Of a DNA stretch of 64,000 bases, positions 16,565-25,204 are shown in pieces. Every line of letters starts with the position of its first letter. Within the stretch, counting starts at the first letter, position 1. The DNA comes from Fodinibacter sp038258215. GTDB lineage: Bacteria > Actinomycetota > Actinomycetes > Actinomycetales > Dermatophilaceae. Made by a program: the position numbers and the translations under genes. The stretch lies in NCBI GenBank assembly GCA_038258215.1, contig JBBSQC010000014.1, positions 1 through 64,000 on the forward strand, read 5' to 3'. The notes beneath the pieces were generated by a model. That model did no database searches. It was not told the DNA's origin and saw only the letters and a program-made list of their open reading frames with translations.

Positions 16565-19261
16565 GTGAGTCGTGCCACTGTCATTCGTCGCGCCCTTTTG
16601 GGACTCCTGGCCGTCGTGGTCGTCGTCGCCCTCGTGGGGGGCGTCGTCGTCGTGACGGCGATGCGCGACTCCCTCCCACGCACCTCGGGCCAGGCCCGCC
16701 TGCCGGGGCTTCAGGCCGACGTCAGCGTCCTGCGCGACGAGAGCGGCATCCCGCACATCTATGGCGACAGCATCACGGACCTGGCGCGGGCCCAGGGCTA
16801 CGTGCACGCCCAGGAGCGGTTCTTCGAGATGGACCTGCGGCGGCACATCACCGCCGGGCGTCTCGCCGAGCTCGTCGGTGAGCCCGGAGTGGAGTCCGAC
16901 AAGGTGATCCGCACCATGGGGTGGCGCAAGGTCGCCGAGGAGGAGCTGCCGACGCTCAAGCCGGAGACCCGCCAGGCGCTCCAGGCCTACGCCGACGGCG
17001 TGAACACCTACCTCCGGGGACGCAGCCCGCGAGAGGTGTCGCTGGAGTACACGGTGCTCGGCCTCCAGCTGCCCCTGGCCGACATCGAGGACTGGACCCC
17101 GGTCGACAGCCTGTCCTGGCTCAAGGCCATGGCCTGGGACCTGCGCGGAGACTACGACGACGAGCTCGCCCGGGCCCGCCTCAGCGGCCGCCTCTCCACC
17201 AAGCAGATCGCCGAGATCTATCCGGCCTACGACTCCTCGGCCCACCCGCCGATCCTCTCCCGCAGCGACTGGACCCCCGACCCGCTCGACCGGTTCGGGA
17301 AGGCTGCCACCCCCACCGGCTCGGCAGCATCGACCGCGTCGACCGGGGCGGTCGCCCCCGTTGGCACGGACCAGCCGGCCGGCGGGGCGGACCTGGCGGC
17401 GCTCACCAGCGACCCTGCGGATGCCGCGTACGCCGCGGTTCAGAACGCCCTCGCGGCCGTTCCCGAGCTCGTCGGGCGCGGAGACGGTGTGGGATCGAAC
17501 TCGTGGGTCGTGTCGGGGTCGCGCACGACCACCGGCAAGCCGCTGCTCGCCAACGATCCGCACCTCGGTGTCAGCCAGCCCGGGATCTGGATCCAGAACA
17601 GCCTGCACTGCCGCACCGTCTCCCCGGCCTGCCCGCTCGACGTGAGCGGGTTCTCCTTCGCCGGCGTCCCCGGCGTGGTCATCGGGCACAACGCCGACAT
17701 CGCCTGGGGGTTCACCAACCTCGGCCCCGACGTCAGCGACTTCTACCTCGAGCGCGTGGTGGACCAGACCTACCTGCGCGACGGGGCGTGGCAGCCCCTG
17801 GCCACCCGCGAGGAGGTGATCAAGGTCGCCGGTCAGCAGGACGAGAAGATCACGGTGCGCTCCACGGTCCACGGCCCCGTGATGTCCGACGTCCTGGAGC
17901 CCGTCGCCGACGCCGGTGCCCGAGCGCCCACGGAGGTCGAGGGGGACGAGAACGACCGGTACGCCGTGTCACTGGCCTGGACCGGGCTGCTCCCGGGGAA
18001 GACCGCCGACGCGATCCTCGACCTCGACAAGGCCACGAACTTCGAACAGTTCCGCGAGGCCGCGCGGTCCTTCGCGGTGCCCGCCCAGAACCTGGTCTAC
18101 GCCGACCGTGAGGGTCACATCGGCTACCAGGCGCCCGGTCAGGTGCCGGTGCGGCGGGCGGCGCTGCCGAAGTCGGTGCCCGGCTACTGGCCCGCGCCCG
18201 GCTGGAGCTCGGCCTACGACTGGAAGGGGTTCGTGGACTTCGAGGAGATGCCGTGGGTGCTGGACCCCAAGAGCGGCGTCATCGTGGCGGCCAACCAGCA
18301 GGTGACCGAGAGCGACATCCCGTTCCTCACCACCGAGTGGGACGAGGGGTGGCGCTCGACCCGGATCGGGGAACGGCTGGCCGCGGTGGACCGGGTGCGG
18401 CCCGAGGACATGGCCGAGATCCAGATGGACGACCAGAACGCCTTCGCCAAGGTACTCGTGCCGACGCTGCTCGGCGTGCCGCTGAACGCACCCGAGTCCG
18501 ATCGGTCCACCAAGGACCTCTTCGACTTCACCAACGAGGCCCGCGAGCTGATGCGGGACTGGGACTACACGACCCCCGCCGGTGACTCGCCGCAGGGGGC
18601 GCCGGCCGCCTACTACAACGCCGTGTGGCGCAACCTGCTCGAGCTGCTCTTCGACGACGAGCTCCCGACGGAGCTCAGGGCCGACGGCGGCGCGAGGTGG
18701 CGGGCCGCGGTCCAGCAGCTGCTCAGCGAGCCGGACAGCGCGTGGTGGGACAACAAGCTCACCCCCAACATCACCGAGGGCAAGGACGAGATCCTCCGCC
18801 AGGCGCTCGTCGAGGCCCGGCTCGAGCTCACCAAGGAGCTGGGCAAGGACCCCGACGGCTGGCAGTGGGGGAAGCTGCACCGGCTCCAGCTCGACCACAA
18901 GGTGCTCGGCGGGGAGGACTCCCCGGGGATCGTGCGGTGGCTCTTCAACGACGGACCCCACGACATGCCGGGGGACTCGGCCGTCGTCAACGCCAACGGC
19001 TGGGACGCCAGCGAGGGCTACGAGGTCGACTGGGCCCCGTCGATGCGCATGGTGGTGGACCTCTCCGACCTCGACGCCTCGACATGGATCAACCAGACCG
19101 GGGTGAGCGGGCACCCGATGGACGACCACTACACCGACCAGGTCGGGGACTGGGTCGCCGGTCGTCAACGGGCGTGGCCCTTCACCGAGCAGGCGGTGCG
19201 CGACACCGACCCGGACGTGCTGACCCTGCGCCCGGAGGACCAGGCGAACGCCGCGCCCTAG
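16565..19261 (+). CDS. Penicillin acylase family N-terminal-nucleophile hydrolase
   Basis: 898-residue secreted or membrane-anchored amidase precursor. A signal or anchor helix lies at about residues 8-32 (RRALLGLLAVVVVVALVGG). The alpha-chain part contains ESGIPHIYG and the RRHITAGRLAELVG segment. Autoproteolysis is expected before Ser311 in GVGSNSWVVSG, which becomes the catalytic nucleophile of the beta chain (SNSW, as in penicillin G acylases). The linker near 240-290 is Ala/Thr/Gly-rich. Substrate unknown: acyl-homoserine lactones, beta-lactams or other amides are all possible for this family. GTG start at leaderless spacing. Confidence 0.92.
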   Translation: MSRATVIRRALLGLLAVVVVVALVGGVVVVTAMRDSLPRTSGQARLPGLQADVSVLRDESGIPHIYGDSITDLARAQGYVHAQERFFEMDLRRHITAGRLAELVGEPGVESDKVIRTMGWRKVAEEELPTLKPETRQALQAYADGVNTYLRGRSPREVSLEYTVLGLQLPLADIEDWTPVDSLSWLKAMAWDLRGDYDDELARARLSGRLSTKQIAEIYPAYDSSAHPPILSRSDWTPDPLDRFGKAATPTGSAASTASTGAVAPVGTDQPAGGADLAALTSDPADAAYAAVQNALAAVPELVGRGDGVGSNSWVVSGSRTTTGKPLLANDPHLGVSQPGIWIQNSLHCRTVSPACPLDVSGFSFAGVPGVVIGHNADIAWGFTNLGPDVSDFYLERVVDQTYLRDGAWQPLATREEVIKVAGQQDEKITVRSTVHGPVMSDVLEPVADAGARAPTEVEGDENDRYAVSLAWTGLLPGKTADAILDLDKATNFEQFREAARSFAVPAQNLVYADREGHIGYQAPGQVPVRRAALPKSVPGYWPAPGWSSAYDWKGFVDFEEMPWVLDPKSGVIVAANQQVTESDIPFLTTEWDEGWRSTRIGERLAAVDRVRPEDMAEIQMDDQNAFAKVLVPTLLGVPLNAPESDRSTKDLFDFTNEARELMRDWDYTTPAGDSPQGAPAAYYNAVWRNLLELLFDDELPTELRADGGARWRAAVQQLLSEPDSAWWDNKLTPNITEGKDEILRQALVEARLELTKELGKDPDGWQWGKLHRLQLDHKVLGGEDSPGIVRWLFNDGPHDMPGDSAVVNANGWDASEGYEVDWAPSMRMVVDLSDLDASTWINQTGVSGHPMDDHYTDQVGDWVAGRQRAWPFTEQAVRDTDPDVLTLRPEDQANAAP

Positions 19262-19279
19262 CCGGGCCTCACACCCGGC
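19261..19279. terminator. Small hairpin between convergent genes
   Basis: GCCGGG (19261-19266) and CCCGGC (19274-19279) flank a 7-nt loop between the acylase stop and the cyclo-ligase stop. No U-tract. Confidence 0.5.
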
Positions 19280-19288
19280 CGAGAACCG

Positions 19289-19858
19289 TCACGAGCCGGG
19301 TCGCCCGCGCAGGTCGTGCAACCCGTCCGAGGTGAGCACGAGGTCGACCACCACGTCGTGCGGCTCGCGCGGAAGGGGATCGGACCCGAGCTCGCCCGGG
19401 TGCAGAAGCACCACCACCGGCACGCCGGGCCGTCGGCGGGGGAGGGCCTTGTCGTAGCAGCCGCCCCCCTGGCCCATCCGCGTTCCCCACGGGTCGACCG
19501 CCAGGCCGGGCGCGAGGACGAGGTCGGCGGAGGCGATGGCGTCCTTGCCGAGCCGTGCCGCCGAGGGGTCGCGCGAGTCGTGCCAGTCGAGGTCCAGGTC
19601 GGGCTCGGTGACCGGGAGCAGCACCCGGATGCCGCGCGCCTCCAGCCGCGCGTTGAGCTCGGCGGTGGGCGGCTCGCCGGGCACCGCGGCATACGACGTC
19701 ACGACCGAACCGGGCGAGAGGCCGAAGGCGTCCACGAGCTCGTCGACCCGGTGCACCAGATCCCGGGCATCCGCCGTGACCTCGCGGCCGGAGGCCAGCG
19801 AGCGGCGCCGAGCACGGAGCGCCGAACGCACCTGCTTCTTCGTCGGATCGGTGGGCAC
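19289..19858 (-). CDS. 5-formyltetrahydrofolate cyclo-ligase
   Basis: Converts 5-formyl-THF to 5,10-methenyl-THF with ATP (189 aa), recycling a dead-end folate. It begins PTDPTKKQVRSALRARR, the substrate-binding basic N-terminus. The signature PGLAVDPWGTRMGQGGGCYDK corresponds to the family's Mg-ATP loop; a Cys replaces the more usual Tyr before YD. GTG 19858 is 6 nt after TACGAT on the minus strand, so it is predicted leaderless and back-to-back with the uridylyltransferase gene, as in many actinobacteria. Confidence 0.93.
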   Translation of the reverse strand: MPTDPTKKQVRSALRARRRSLASGREVTADARDLVHRVDELVDAFGLSPGSVVTSYAAVPGEPPTAELNARLEARGIRVLLPVTEPDLDLDWHDSRDPSAARLGKDAIASADLVLAPGLAVDPWGTRMGQGGGCYDKALPRRRPGVPVVVLLHPGELGSDPLPREPHDVVVDLVLTSDGLHDLRGRPGS

Positions 19859-19864
19859 CCCAGC

Positions 19865-19874
19865 ATCGTAGGGT
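19865..19874. promoter_or_regulatory. Overlapping divergent -10 elements
   Basis: ATCGTAGGGT contains TACGAT on the minus strand (19870-19865) and TAGGGT on the plus strand (19869-19874). They share two base pairs. Each lies 6-7 nt from its own start codon (GTG 19858 and ATG 19882), so two leaderless transcripts would start only 23 bp apart. Confidence 0.6.
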
Positions 19875-19881
19875 GGCCACC

Positions 19882-21264
19882 ATGACCGATGACGGGCTGA
19901 GGGCCGCGACCGACAAGATGCGTACGGCGGGGGTGTCCGACCTGGCCATCGACGTCTTCGCGGGCTTCCACGCCCAGCTGAGGTCCGACGCCACCGGGAC
20001 GATCCCGGAGGCCGACATCGCACCGCTCGTCGAGGTGCCCCGGCTGGAGGACGTGGCGGGCTCGGACGCCGAGGTCCGGTCCGCTCTCGGGCACACCGTC
20101 GTCATCAAGCTCAACGGCGGCCTGGGCACGGGCATGGGCATCCGCGGCCCGAAGACCGCTCTCGAGGTGCGCGAGGGACTCACCTTCCTCGACGTCATCG
20201 CCCGGCAGGTCCTGGGCCTGCGCCGACGGCACGACGTGGGCACCCCGCTGCTCATGATGAACTCCTTCCGGACCCGCGAGGAGACCCTGGAGATCCTCGG
20301 CCGGCACGACGGCCTCGAGGTGGACGGACTGCCGGTGGACTTCCTCCAGAGCATGGAGCCCAAGCTCCGGGCCGACGACCTCTCCCCGGTCAGCTGGGCG
20401 CAGGACCCGGAGCTCGAGTGGTGCCCACCGGGCCACGGCGACATCTACGTCGCCCTGCGCACGACCGGGCTCCTCGACGCCCTGCGGGAGCGCGGCATCC
20501 GTCACGCCTTCCTCTCCAACGCCGACAACCTCGGTGCCACCTGTGACGGAGCCGTTCCCGCGTGGATGACCCGCGAGGGCATCCCCTACGTCGCCGAGGT
20601 CAGCGCCCGCACCCGCAACGACCGCAAGGGCGGCCACCTCGCCGTGCGCCACGCCGACGACCGCCTCGTGCTGCGCGACAGCGCGATGGTCGAGCCCGGC
20701 GAGGACCACTACTTCCAGGACGTCGAGCGGCACCCGTGGTTCCACACCAACAACATCTGGGTGGACCTCGACGTGCTCGCCGCCCGCCTCGACGACCGTG
20801 ACGGCGTCCTCGGCCTGCCCATCATCATCAACCGCAAGCCCGTCGACCCGACCCGCCCCGACTCCACGCCCGTGATCCAGGTCGAGTCCGCGATGGGTGC
20901 GGCCATCGAGCTGTTCGACGGGTCGAGGGCGCTCGCGGTGGACCGCAGCCGGTTCCGGCCGGTGAAGACCACCAACGAGCTGTTGCTCCTGCGGTCCGAC
21001 CTCTACCGCATCACCGACGAGGGCCTCGTCGAGTCGACCATCTCGCACGCCGAGCCCTTCGTCGACCTCTCTCCCACCTACCGGTTCGTCGACGACTTCG
21101 ACGCGCGGTTCCCGGCGGGAGTGCCCTCCATCCGGCGCAGCTCCAGCCTGCGCGTCGAGGGCGACACGACCTTCGGCGCCGACGTCGTGTGCCTGGGTGA
21201 CGTGCGCCTGGGCCCCGACGTCGAGTCCGTCCCCGACGGGGCCGTCCTGGAGGGGATCAGCTGA
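19882..21264 (+). CDS. UTP-glucose-1-phosphate uridylyltransferase, eukaryotic UGP2-like family
   Basis: Makes UDP-glucose from UTP and glucose-1-phosphate (460 aa). The nucleotide-binding loop KLNGGLGTGMGIRGPK near residues 74-89, NSFRTREET, the FLSNADNLGA metal and substrate region and the NNIWVDL segment are those of the UGP2 family, not of bacterial GalU. A short C-terminal beta-helix-like tail ends at ESVPDGAVLEGIS. ATG 19882 is chosen over the in-frame GTG nine bases upstream because of the TAGGGT -10. First gene of a unit that continues into moeA by a TGATG overlap. Confidence 0.93.
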   Translation: MTDDGLRAATDKMRTAGVSDLAIDVFAGFHAQLRSDATGTIPEADIAPLVEVPRLEDVAGSDAEVRSALGHTVVIKLNGGLGTGMGIRGPKTALEVREGLTFLDVIARQVLGLRRRHDVGTPLLMMNSFRTREETLEILGRHDGLEVDGLPVDFLQSMEPKLRADDLSPVSWAQDPELEWCPPGHGDIYVALRTTGLLDALRERGIRHAFLSNADNLGATCDGAVPAWMTREGIPYVAEVSARTRNDRKGGHLAVRHADDRLVLRDSAMVEPGEDHYFQDVERHPWFHTNNIWVDLDVLAARLDDRDGVLGLPIIINRKPVDPTRPDSTPVIQVESAMGAAIELFDGSRALAVDRSRFRPVKTTNELLLLRSDLYRITDEGLVESTISHAEPFVDLSPTYRFVDDFDARFPAGVPSIRRSSSLRVEGDTTFGADVVCLGDVRLGPDVESVPDGAVLEGIS

Positions 21265-22484
21265 TGCGGTCCGTCGCCGAGCACCGCGACGCCGTGCTGA
21301 CGTTGGTGCACCCCCTGCCGGGTGTCGCGACGCCGGTGGGTGACGCCCTGGGCCTGGTGCTGGCCGCCGACGTCGTGGCCGCCGTCGACCTCCCGGGCTT
21401 CGACAACTCCGCGATGGACGGGTATGCCGTGCGCGCGGCGGACCTCGTGGCTGCGTCTCCCGAGTCGCCCGTGAGCCTTCCGGTCGACGGGGACATCGCC
21501 GCGGGTGACACGACCGCTCACGTGCTCGCCCCCGGTCGCGTCCTGCGCATCATGACCGGGGCGCCCCTCCCGGACGGTGCGGATGCCGTGGTGCCCGTGG
21601 AGCGCACCGACGGTGGCGCCCAGGTCGTCGCCATCTCGCTCGCGCCCGAGGCCGGTCGTCACCTACGTCACCGGGGGGAGGACATCCGGGAGGGCTCGGT
21701 CGTGCTGCGGGCGGGGGTGCGGCTCGGGCCGGGGCACCTCGCGCTCGTCGCGGCGAGCAACGTCGCGCAGGTCGTCGTCCACCCGCGCCCCAGGGTCCTG
21801 GTGGTCTCCACGGGCGACGAGCTCGTCCCGCCCGGCTCCACGCTCGAGCACGGGCAGATCGTCGACTCCAACCACGTCATGCTCTGCGCGCTGGTCGAGG
21901 CGGCGGGTGCGGAGGTCGCCGCGTCGGCCCACCTGCGCGACGACCCCACGGTCATGCGGGCCCTGCTCGCGGACCTGCCCGGTGACCCCGACCTCGTGCT
22001 CACCAGCGGCGGGGTGTCGATGGGGGTCTACGACACCGTCAAGGAGGTGCTCACGGCCGATGGCGGGGTGGACTTCGTCAAGGTTGCGATGCGCCCCGGG
22101 ATGCCTCAGGGCTGTGGCGTGGTCGGTCCAGGGAGGACCCCGATCGTCACGCTCCCCGGCAACCCGGTGAGCTCGTTCGTCTCCTTCCACGTCTTCGTCC
22201 TCCCCGCGCTGCGGGCGCTCGCGGGCCTCGACCCGGCATCCGACGGGTCGTTCGAGTCGGTCGCCGCCACCTCCTGGTCGGCGGCATCGGGCAAGGTGGA
22301 GATGACCAGGGTGCTCGAGGACGCCGGCACCGTCCGCCCGTCCGGCGGCCAGGGGTCGCACGTCCTCGGCGCGCTCTCCCGCGCCACCGCCCTGGCCGTG
22401 GTGCCTGCCGAGGTCGATGAGGTGCGCGAGGGTGACAGGGTGCGGTGCATCCCGCTCGTGGGGCAGGATCGACCTCGTGGGTGA
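21264..22484 (+). CDS. moeA: Molybdopterin molybdenumtransferase
   Basis: Inserts molybdate into adenylylated molybdopterin (406 aa). Motifs: DNSAMDGYAVRA at the N-terminus, the MPT-binding core with VVSTGDELV and TSGGVSMGVYD, and LPGNPVSSFVSFHVFV. The start codon shares a base with the preceding stop (TGATG). It precedes moaC and mog, so cofactor synthesis genes are clustered; the product is needed by the CoxL-type enzyme at the right of this window. Confidence 0.95.
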   Translation: MRSVAEHRDAVLTLVHPLPGVATPVGDALGLVLAADVVAAVDLPGFDNSAMDGYAVRAADLVAASPESPVSLPVDGDIAAGDTTAHVLAPGRVLRIMTGAPLPDGADAVVPVERTDGGAQVVAISLAPEAGRHLRHRGEDIREGSVVLRAGVRLGPGHLALVAASNVAQVVVHPRPRVLVVSTGDELVPPGSTLEHGQIVDSNHVMLCALVEAAGAEVAASAHLRDDPTVMRALLADLPGDPDLVLTSGGVSMGVYDTVKEVLTADGGVDFVKVAMRPGMPQGCGVVGPGRTPIVTLPGNPVSSFVSFHVFVLPALRALAGLDPASDGSFESVAATSWSAASGKVEMTRVLEDAGTVRPSGGQGSHVLGALSRATALAVVPAEVDEVREGDRVRCIPLVGQDRPRG

Positions 22485-22971
22485 GGCGACCGGGCCGGGC
22501 GGGCTGACGCACGTGCGTGCCGACGGCAGCGCGCACATGGTCGACGTGTCGGGCAAGGCCGTCACGGCGCGGCAGGCGAGCGCCGCGGGTCGGGTGCTCC
22601 TCTCTGGCCCGGCGGTCGCTGCCCTGCGCGGTGGCGGGGTTCCCAAGGGCGACGCCCTCGCGGTGGCGCGCGTCGCCGGCATCCAGGCCGTCAAGCGCAC
22701 CCCGGAGCTCATCCCGCTGGCCCACCCGGTGGCCGTGCACGCCGTCGAGGTGGACCTCGAGGTGGTCGACGCCGGCGTCGAGATCTCGGCCACCGTGCGC
22801 ACCGCCGACCGCACCGGCATCGAGATGGAGGCGCTGACGGCGGTGGCGGTGGCGGCTCTGGCCCTCATCGACATGGTCAAGGCGGTCGATCGCCATGCCC
22901 GCGTCATGGACGTGCGGGTGACCGCGAAGTCGGGTGGTCGCTCGGGTGACTGGCGCGAGGAGGCGTCGTGA
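22477..22971 (+). CDS. moaC: Cyclic pyranopterin monophosphate synthase
   Basis: Second step of molybdenum cofactor biosynthesis (164 aa). Conserved segments are MVDVSGK, ELIPLAHPV, TGIEMEALTAV and DMVKAVD. GTG 22477 overlaps the moeA end by 8 bp. A CAGGAT seven bases before it could act as an internal promoter, but translational coupling is the simpler reading. Confidence 0.95.
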   Translation: MGEATGPGGLTHVRADGSAHMVDVSGKAVTARQASAAGRVLLSGPAVAALRGGGVPKGDALAVARVAGIQAVKRTPELIPLAHPVAVHAVEVDLEVVDAGVEISATVRTADRTGIEMEALTAVAVAALALIDMVKAVDRHARVMDVRVTAKSGGRSGDWREEAS

Positions 22972-23459
22972 CCGCTCCGCTCCAGGGCCGCACCGCCCGC
23001 GTCGTCACCTGCTCGACCCGCGCAGCGGCCGGCGTCTACCCCGACCGGGGGGGCGCACTGCTGGTGGAGACCCTGCGGGGCTGGGGGTGCTCGGTCCCCG
23101 ATGCCGCGGTGGTTCCCGACGGACCCGAGGTCGCGGCGGCAATCCGCGCTGCCGTCGACGCCGCACCGGACCTCGTGCTCACCACCGGCGGCACCGGGCT
23201 CACGCCGGGCGACGGCACCCCGGAGGCGACGATGCCGCTGTTGGACCGAGCCGTTCCGGGCATCGCCGAGGCGATCCGGGCGCAGGGCGTCGCGGCCGGC
23301 ATCCCCACCGCGATGCTCTCGCGGGGGGTGTCGGGCCTCGCCGGGCGCACGCTGGTCGTCAACCTGCCCGGCTCGACCGGCGGGGTGCGAGATGCCCTCG
23401 CGGTCCTGGCCGACGTGCTCCCGCACGCCTTGAGCCAGGTGCAGGGAGGCGACCACTGA
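22968..23459 (+). CDS. mog: MogA/MoaB-family molybdopterin adenylyltransferase
   Basis: Adenylates molybdopterin before metal insertion by MoeA (163 aa). The diagnostic loop TTGGTGLTPGDGTPEAT lies near residues 66-82, and NLPGSTGGVRDAL near 127 is the second conserved region. Starts with GTGA overlapping the moaC stop. Confidence 0.93.
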   Translation: MTAPLQGRTARVVTCSTRAAAGVYPDRGGALLVETLRGWGCSVPDAAVVPDGPEVAAAIRAAVDAAPDLVLTTGGTGLTPGDGTPEATMPLLDRAVPGIAEAIRAQGVAAGIPTAMLSRGVSGLAGRTLVVNLPGSTGGVRDALAVLADVLPHALSQVQGGDH

Positions 23460-24172
23460 TGTGGCGGGCCTGGCGACATCGACGCCGCGTGGCGGCGGGC
23501 GAGTCCGGGCTCGGACCACTGTGGCGCTGGCCGCTGCGCCTGGAGGGCGAGACCCCCGCCGGCCTCCCGGTGGTGCTGCGCTCCCTGGTGGTGGAGGACG
23601 CACCGGTGTTCCACTCGGTGCGCCGGGCGAACGCGACGTGGCTCGAGCCGTGGGACGCGACCTCACCGGACCCGGACGCCCCGGCACGCAGCTTCGAGGA
23701 GCTCGTGGGGCAGTACGACGCCGATGCGCGCGCCGGGCGGGCGCTGCCTCTCGGGATCGAGGTCGACGGCCGGCTCGTGGGACAGGTGTCATTCGGCTCG
23801 ATCGTGCTCGGGTCGTTCCGGTCGTGCTTCGTGGGGTACTGGGTGAGCCGCTCGGTCGCGGGTCGGGAGGTGGTGCCCGCAGCGGTGGCCCTGGGCGGTG
23901 ACCACCTGATCGCCGCGTTGTCCCTGCACCGCATCGAGGTCAACATCCGACCGGAGAACACCGCGAGCCTCGCGGTGGTGCGGAAGCTGGGCTTCCGGAG
24001 CGAGGGTCTGCGACCCCACTACCTGCACATCGACGCTGCGTGGCGGGACCATCAGTCGTTCGCGCTGACCGAGGAGGACCTTGCCGGCCAGACCCTGATG
24101 GAACGGCTGAAACAGTCGTCACAGCAGTCACTTTCGCGACACACCGGCGGGGGTCCGGCACCGACCGGCTGA
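23459..24172 (+). CDS. GNAT N-acetyltransferase (RimJ/RimL type)
   Basis: 237-residue acetyltransferase. The N-terminal 40 residues are basic, then LRSLVVEDAPVF begins the GNAT fold. The acetyl-CoA region (about 150-195) contains ALSLHRIEVNIRPENTASLAVVRKLGFRSEGL, here cited only by its key parts HRIEVNI and NTASLAVVRKLGF. This matches RimJ/RimL ribosomal-protein acetyltransferases. It starts at TGATG with mog. The real substrate is unknown; position between mog and sepX is conserved in actinobacteria. Confidence 0.9.
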   Translation: MWRAWRHRRRVAAGESGLGPLWRWPLRLEGETPAGLPVVLRSLVVEDAPVFHSVRRANATWLEPWDATSPDPDAPARSFEELVGQYDADARAGRALPLGIEVDGRLVGQVSFGSIVLGSFRSCFVGYWVSRSVAGREVVPAAVALGGDHLIAALSLHRIEVNIRPENTASLAVVRKLGFRSEGLRPHYLHIDAAWRDHQSFALTEEDLAGQTLMERLKQSSQQSLSRHTGGGPAPTG

Positions 24173-24179
24173 CCCCGCC

Positions 24180-24185
24180 TACGGT
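24180..24185 (+). promoter_or_regulatory. -10 element for leaderless sepX
   Basis: TACGGT, then 6 nt, then GTG 24192. It lets sepX be transcribed separately from the upstream moe/moa unit. Confidence 0.5.
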
Positions 24186-24191
24186 CGGAGC

Positions 24192-25190
24192 GTGCGGTCA
24201 CCCTCGAGCCTGATCTTCATCGTCCTCCTCGGGGTGTGGGCTGCCTACTTCGTCCAGTACTGGATCCGTCGTCGCGACCACCTGGCGACCGCACGGTCGG
24301 TCGACCAGTTCACCGCCGCGATGCGGGTCCTCGAGCGCCGCGACGCCGCGCCCCGCACCGACCTGTCCGCGCCCGCTCCTCCGTCGTACGCCGTGCACCC
24401 CCGGCGCTCCGCGCGCCCGCAGGTGCTCGTCAAGCGCGCCGTCCCCGCCGAGACCACCCGCCGCAGTGAGGTGTCCGTGCCGATCGAGACCGCTCCCGAC
24501 CCCACCGTCTCCCCGGCTGCGCAGGCGCAAACCGCCACGCCGCAGCGATCCGCCGCCCACACGCCCGGCAAGGCCAGGCTCCGACCCAGCCGGCGCGTGC
24601 GCGGGCTCGTGCTGCTCGCGGCGCTCCTCGCGTTCCTCGTCGTCGTTCCGCTCGTCGCCATCTCGATCCTCCCGCTGTGGGCCCTGGCCCCCGCGGTCCT
24701 CGCCCCGGTCGTCGCCGACCTGTGGGTGCGCTCCGCCGTGCGGGCCGAGCGGTCCGTGGCGCGCGCCCGTCGACGGCGCGCCGGCGAACGCACGCGCGAG
24801 CGCAGCGGCGCCGCCGCCCCCGCCAAGGCGGCAGCCACGGCGGAGAGCGACCGGGCCCATGCCGGTCGGTCCGAGACGGTGACCTCCGAGCCCGGCGTCG
24901 CGCCGAGCGAGGCGACGTCAGAGGTGCCGGTCGAGGGTGCGTCCACGGAAGAGCCCGACCTGGCGGAGGTCGCGGTGGCCATCGACACGTCCCCGGTCGC
25001 GGTGCCGCTCGTCGACGAGGACGACCTCCCCCTCACGTGGGACCCGGTGCCGGTACCCCGTCCGACGTACACGATGAAGGCGAAGGCCGAGCGGCCTGCC
25101 CCGGCGCCCGCGGCGACGACGCCTGAGGCGCGTCCCGTGCAGCAGGACGACGAAGCGGCATACGAGCCCCGCAGGGTTGCCGGAGCCTGA
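24192..25190 (+). CDS. sepX: Divisome protein SepX/GlpR
   Basis: 332-residue membrane protein of the actinobacterial SepX/GlpR family, which localises with FtsZ at division sites. TM1 is at about residues 5-23 (LIFIVLLGVWAAYFVQYWI). The loop RRRDHLATARSVDQFTAAMRVLERR following it is the family hallmark. A second hydrophobic pair lies at about 137-180. The C-terminal third is a long acidic/Ala/Pro disordered tail. Gene position after the GNAT gene supports the call. Confidence 0.88.
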   Translation: MRSPSSLIFIVLLGVWAAYFVQYWIRRRDHLATARSVDQFTAAMRVLERRDAAPRTDLSAPAPPSYAVHPRRSARPQVLVKRAVPAETTRRSEVSVPIETAPDPTVSPAAQAQTATPQRSAAHTPGKARLRPSRRVRGLVLLAALLAFLVVVPLVAISILPLWALAPAVLAPVVADLWVRSAVRAERSVARARRRRAGERTRERSGAAAPAKAAATAESDRAHAGRSETVTSEPGVAPSEATSEVPVEGASTEEPDLAEVAVAIDTSPVAVPLVDEDDLPLTWDPVPVPRPTYTMKAKAERPAPAPAATTPEARPVQQDDEAAYEPRRVAGA

Positions 25191-25204
25191 CGCGTCAGGC
25201 TCCG
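25181..25204. terminator. 24-bp perfect palindrome spanning two convergent stop codons
   Basis: The arms CGGAGCCTGACG and CGTCAGGCTCCG are exact complements. Each arm contains the stop codon of its own gene (TGA of sepX, TGA of the AI-2E gene on the other strand), which are 4 bp apart. Likely a shared terminator built from coding sequence. Confidence 0.7.

Noticed and set aside
14876..17872. A 998-codon minus-strand frame across the antiporter and acylase genes
   Set aside because: It overlaps the antiporter in another frame and is antisense to the acylase; composition is that of a GC-rich shadow.
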